Positions 43,857 through 46,656 of a stretch of DNA of 46,656 bases are shown here, piece after piece (positions within the stretch are counted from its first letter, which is position 1; every line of letters starts with the position of its first letter). The notes below the pieces were generated by a model. That model was not told where the DNA came from and ran no database searches. It saw only the letters and a list, made by a program, of their open reading frames with translations. The DNA comes from an uncultured Prevotella sp. GTDB taxonomy: Bacteria > Bacteroidota > Bacteroidia > Bacteroidales > Bacteroidaceae. The stretch is from NCBI GenBank assembly GCA_944320285.1, contig CALUGX010000009.1, positions 1 to 46,656 on the forward strand, read 5' to 3'. Both the position numbers and the translations under genes were made by a program.

Positions 43857-44975
43857 ATGATAACCGTAATAGCCGACGATATCACCGGAGCTGCCGAAAT
43901 AGCCGGCACAGCATGGAGCCACGGATTAAAAGCCATATTGTCAACAGACGCAAACCAACAAAATGACAATACTGACGTACTCGTTATTGCAACCGACACA
44001 CGCTCTGGCAGCAAAATTGACGCAATCAATGAAACGCTCCGTTTGGCACGACAAATAGAAAACAATGGCGGCATATTGTTCAAAAAAACGGATTCAGCAT
44101 TAAGGGGACACATAATAGCAGAACTAAACGCTCTTTGTGAAGCCACAGCATATTCACGTGTGTTATTGCTGCCACAAAACCCGTCAAAGGGCAGAACCAT
44201 CAACAATGGCACATATTTCGTCAACGGCAAGCCGCTTGCTGAAACGGCATTCAAGGACGACCCGGAATTTCCGGCAACATCGTCTTCTGTTATGGACTTG
44301 CTCGGCGGTTGTGTCAACATACTCACACTTACCGGCAAACTATCGCAAAACGGAAAAGGCATATATGTGGCTGAAGCGTCAACACACTACGACGTTTCAA
44401 CCCAACTTAACAAAGCGGATAAACAGACATTGTTCGCTGGCGGAGCTGATTTGTTCAAGTCTTTATTAGAAAAATCATATCCTCACAAAAAGCAACGCAT
44501 AGCAGGCGGAATAATCGTGCCATGCAAAAACTCAATCATTGTGTGTGGCAGCACACAAAGCGAAGACATCACACGCCGAGAGTTCGCTAAAAAGTCGAAA
44601 ACTTACAATGAGGCAATCCCTGATGACGTATTCGCCGGAGCACCGGCCGACAATTGGCTGTCATCTTTACCGGATATTTACATACGCCACAAATCTATTG
44701 CGCTCACCATAAGTAATAAGGAAAATGGCGGGCCGCAATGCGCTTTACGACTTAGAAAAATAATGGCAGAAGCGGTAAAACGCCTCGTTGATACAAATCA
44801 ACCGGAACTTTTAATTATAGAAGGTGGTGCAACGGCCTATTCCATAATAAAAGAATTAAGATGGAATAATCTTGAATTAAAAACCGAATACAGACCTGGA
44901 ATTGTCAGTATGACACACGGAAAAACAGAGATTGTCATGAAACCGGGCAGCTATCCGTGGGGAAACATTTTGTAA
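43857..44975 (+). CDS. four-carbon acid sugar kinase family protein (DUF1537)
   Basis: 372 aa. The N-terminal domain begins MITVIADDITGAAEIAGTAW, carrying the family motif ADD(L/I)TGA; KKTDSALRGHI follows. The C-terminal nucleotide-binding domain ends with IVMKPGSYPWGN, equivalent to the usual KPGxFG motif. Characterised relatives (DtnK, LtnK/OtnK, DenK) phosphorylate D-threonate, L-threonate or D-erythronate at the 4-hydroxyl. The product is the substrate of PdxA2-type enzymes, here encoded upstream. Together they would give dihydroxyacetone phosphate. The stereochemistry cannot be decided from sequence. Confidence 0.9.
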   Translation: MITVIADDITGAAEIAGTAWSHGLKAILSTDANQQNDNTDVLVIATDTRSGSKIDAINETLRLARQIENNGGILFKKTDSALRGHIIAELNALCEATAYSRVLLLPQNPSKGRTINNGTYFVNGKPLAETAFKDDPEFPATSSSVMDLLGGCVNILTLTGKLSQNGKGIYVAEASTHYDVSTQLNKADKQTLFAGGADLFKSLLEKSYPHKKQRIAGGIIVPCKNSIIVCGSTQSEDITRREFAKKSKTYNEAIPDDVFAGAPADNWLSSLPDIYIRHKSIALTISNKENGGPQCALRLRKIMAEAVKRLVDTNQPELLIIEGGATAYSIIKELRWNNLELKTEYRPGIVSMTHGKTEIVMKPGSYPWGNIL

Positions 44976-45004
44976 AACTTGGCATTTGGCAATGCAATTC
45001 ATGG

Positions 45005-45066
45005 CCTTTTGCAAGATAAAACGTGACTTTTTACAACACGAAAAGCCACACTTTACATTACGGCAG
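45005..45066. repeat. short, diverged relative of the dispersed intergenic repeat
   Basis: CCTTTTGCAAGATAAAA, CTTTTTACAACACGAAAA and CACTTTACATTACG are three degenerate tandem units like those at 16731-16780 and 5216-5240. The surrounding gap (44976-45195) contains no gene. Confidence 0.5.
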
Positions 45067-45161
45067 GTAAATATACTGATAATCAATGACTTGCGCACAG
45101 TTGTTTTCAAGACTAAGAGTAATCATTTGTTTTCATAATGTATAAATATTGAGCCGCGTTA

Positions 45162-45191
45162 TTGTATTGTAAAAAATAACTGCTAACTTTG
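45162..45191 (+). promoter_or_regulatory. promoter of the radical SAM gene, likely leaderless
   Basis: TTG at 45162-45164, 19 bases, TAACTTTG at 45184-45191. The box ends four bases before the ATG at 45196, so the transcript would start close to or at the first codon. Confidence 0.6.
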
Positions 45192-45195
45192 TCGT

Positions 45196-45831
45196 ATGGT
45201 GGCAAAAATAATAGGAATAGAACGGCACAGGATAACCACAGATGGTAACGGCATTACAACTCTTGTTGCTTTTCACGGTTGTCCTTTACGATGTAAATAT
45301 TGTCTAAATCCACAATGCCTCGATGAAAAACTGATTTGCCGTTCCATAACACCACAAGAACTACTTGAAGAAGTACGTGTTGACAACCTTTATTTTCTGG
45401 CCACAGGCGGCGGAGTCACATTTGGGGGCGGCGAACCATTGCTCCAGAGTAAGTTTATAAGAGATTTTTGCACCGTAGCTCCGCCAGAATGGAACATTTC
45501 CATTGAGACTTCACTCAATGTCAACCATAGACACATTGAAGAAATAAAACCTATCATCAATCATTATTTCATCGACGTAAAAGACTTAAATCCTGAAGTC
45601 TACAAAAATTATACTTCATCTGACAACTTAAAAGTAATCAATAACTTACGATGGCTTACAACCCAAGTTCCACAAGAACGCATAACAATCCGACTACCGA
45701 TTATCCCCGGATATAACGACGAAGAAAAACGTCAAATAAGCATTGAGCAACTGAAAAAGATGGGATATGTCAACTTTGACCTATTCAATTATATCATTAG
45801 TAAAGACAAAAATCCGCAAAAAGATGAATAG
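45196..45831 (+). CDS. radical SAM protein, glycyl-radical-activase-like
   Basis: 211 aa. FHGCPLRCKYCLNPQC carries the CxxxCxxC cluster motif (C29, C33, C36) for the [4Fe-4S] that cleaves S-adenosylmethionine. GGGVTFGGGEPLLQ is the glycine-rich SAM-binding strand of activases, and the later IIPGYNDEE loop is also typical. It lacks the extra ferredoxin domain of larger activases. No glycyl radical enzyme gene is adjacent; instead it overlaps by eight bases a gene for a Cys-rich membrane-linked protein, which may be its substrate or partner. The target is unknown. Confidence 0.85.
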   Translation: MVAKIIGIERHRITTDGNGITTLVAFHGCPLRCKYCLNPQCLDEKLICRSITPQELLEEVRVDNLYFLATGGGVTFGGGEPLLQSKFIRDFCTVAPPEWNISIETSLNVNHRHIEEIKPIINHYFIDVKDLNPEVYKNYTSSDNLKVINNLRWLTTQVPQERITIRLPIIPGYNDEEKRQISIEQLKKMGYVNFDLFNYIISKDKNPQKDE

Positions 45832-46462
45832 AGGCAAAAACATCTGCGACAAACTGAAAGCAATCAGACAGAAAATTGCCGATGAGAACGGCATAAACTA
45901 CATCGCCAATGAATGTAAATTCACCGGTCAATGCAATGGTACTTGTCCTACCTGTGAAGCTGAAACAAAATGGCTTGAACATCAATTAGCAATAAATAAA
46001 TCACTCGGACTACCACTTAAAATCGCCGGCGTAGCCCTTGCATTGTGCTCAACACCGCCCACTTTAGCCCAAACAGAACACGACACTACAAATATTAACC
46101 AAAACGAAATACTGAAAACAGTTGACTTATCATTCGGTTCAAACGAGAAAATAAAAATATCAGGTATTGTAACAGATGAAAATAATATCCCGCTAATTGG
46201 TGCAACATTAACCGTTATTTATCCTGAACAAAATAAACAAAACGGTACGCTGACAAACCTTAATGGCGCATACTCCATAATCTTACCAAATAAGGCTAAG
46301 ATAAAGTTTCAATATATTGGATATGAAAGTAAGGTGCTTACTACGTGCGACTTAACTAAAAACAGCAAAGTAACACTTAAACAAGATACACAAACACTTA
46401 TGGGCGAAATAATTGTCACAAACAATTGCATTAACAGCAACAACAACAAACAAAATAAATAA
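45824..46462 (+). CDS. Cys-rich, membrane-anchored CarboxypepD_reg-like protein
   Basis: 212 aa in three parts. Residues 1-55 carry a cysteine set (C8; C31, C37, C41, C44 in ECKFTGQCNGTCPTCEAE). Residues 61-83 are hydrophobic (LGLPLKIAGVALALCSTPPT), acting as an anchor or late signal. Residues 109-190 are a carboxypeptidase-regulatory-like beta-sandwich (KISGIVTDENNIPLIGATL, NLNGAYSI, FQYIGYES), the module usual at the start of SusC/TonB-dependent receptors. The tail is Asn-rich. The start at 45824 overlaps the radical SAM stop by eight bases. The Cys set ahead of the membrane segment would be cytoplasmic, where the radical SAM enzyme could reach it. Function unknown. Confidence 0.7.
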   Translation: MNRGKNICDKLKAIRQKIADENGINYIANECKFTGQCNGTCPTCEAETKWLEHQLAINKSLGLPLKIAGVALALCSTPPTLAQTEHDTTNINQNEILKTVDLSFGSNEKIKISGIVTDENNIPLIGATLTVIYPEQNKQNGTLTNLNGAYSIILPNKAKIKFQYIGYESKVLTTCDLTKNSKVTLKQDTQTLMGEIIVTNNCINSNNNKQNK

Positions 46463-46552
46463 GCCATAATATTCCCCCTATTCTCCTATTACGCAACCAT
46501 CCAATAACTCCCAGTCCTCCCAGAACCTCCCCGTTTTTCCCATTTTCTCCAA

Positions 46553-46592
46553 CAAAAAAAAAGCCCTGCAAGGATTTATATCTCCTCGCAGG
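46553..46592 (-). terminator. terminator of the rRNA operon
   Basis: CCTGCAAGGA (46565-46574) pairs with TCCTCGCAGG (46583-46592), nine of ten positions. On the minus strand the stem is followed by a run of about nine T (46561-46553). It lies just beyond the 5S rRNA 3' end. The 46463-46552 stretch is C/T-rich with no gene seen. Confidence 0.85.
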
Positions 46593-46607
46593 ACTCAACT
46601 CAAAAAA

Positions 46608-46656
46608 GGCGGCCTCCTACTCTCCCGCATCGCATTGCAGTACCATCGGCGCAAGC
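46608..46656 (-). rRNA. rrf: 5S ribosomal RNA, 3' part only
   Basis: On the minus strand the sequence ends in GATGCGGGAGAGTAGGAGGC and CGCC. This is the conserved 3' segment of bacterial 5S rRNA (GGGAGAGTAGG followed by the closing stem). The gene continues past the window edge, so an rRNA operon lies to the right and is transcribed leftwards into the terminator at 46553-46592. Confidence 0.85.

Overview
The window looks like chromosomal DNA from a member of the Bacteroidota, most likely Prevotella or a close relative. Three things point there. Promoters follow the TTTG-N19/20-TAnnTTTG pattern, and most genes lack a clear Shine-Dalgarno site. The gene content is typical of the phylum: a MobV relaxase, a DAHP synthase with C-terminal chorismate mutase, a KorDABC-type ferredoxin oxidoreductase, a GH57/GT4/debranching cluster, and a CarboxypepD_reg-like protein. 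The genus is an inference, since no 16S sequence is present; only the 3' end of a 5S rRNA is visible at the right edge.

Layout. 1-3577 is the end of a mobilisable element: a MobV relaxase, then a four-gene cargo operon (zinc ribbon/flavin-type protein, DUF3795, DJ-1/PfpI, small Cys-rich protein) closed by a strong terminator. It abuts a chromosomal gene for a secreted protein of which only the signal peptide remains. Next is a tandem secreted-protein gene broken by two one-base deletions (3652-4705), then a long spacer with a dispersed repeat. 5552-9817 is an aromatic amino-acid operon (prephenate dehydratase, aminotransferase, DAHP synthase-chorismate mutase, prephenate dehydrogenase). It is preceded by a previously unannotated Phe/Tyr-rich leader peptide and a mutually exclusive antiterminator/terminator pair, a textbook-style attenuator. 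9843-16157 holds an EEP-family phosphohydrolase and, on the minus strand, ffh, folD, a tiny TPR gene and korD-korA-korB-korC. 16419-16865 is the second copy of the dispersed repeat, followed by a single-chain type ISP-like restriction-modification gene and a copper module: an HMA-AraC regulator and a P1B ATPase that seems to lack its nucleotide-binding domain.

22710-38232 is mostly housekeeping: an outer-membrane-like protein, a TPR protein, the glycogen cluster (debranching enzyme, glycosyltransferase, GH57), a lipid kinase, miaA, gapA, a Nudix protein, a PIF1-like helicase, rsgA, frr and rsmA. 38456-38527 is a striking 30-bp perfect inverted repeat. 38763-44975 is a catabolic cluster (aldolase of the DHDPS family, sodium symporter, iron alcohol dehydrogenase, PdxA-like dehydrogenase, four-carbon acid sugar kinase). 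It fits use of threonate or erythronate-type acids, and hairpins lie in all four of its spacers. 45196-46462 pairs a radical SAM protein with a Cys-rich, membrane-anchored CarboxypepD_reg-like protein. The window ends in the 5S rRNA of an rRNA operon running leftwards.

The strongest candidates for undescribed biology are the aromatic attenuator, the radical SAM/Cys-rich pair, the copper module with a shortened ATPase and 9-bp direct repeats around its promoter, and the set of perfect palindromes, two of them inside coding sequences.
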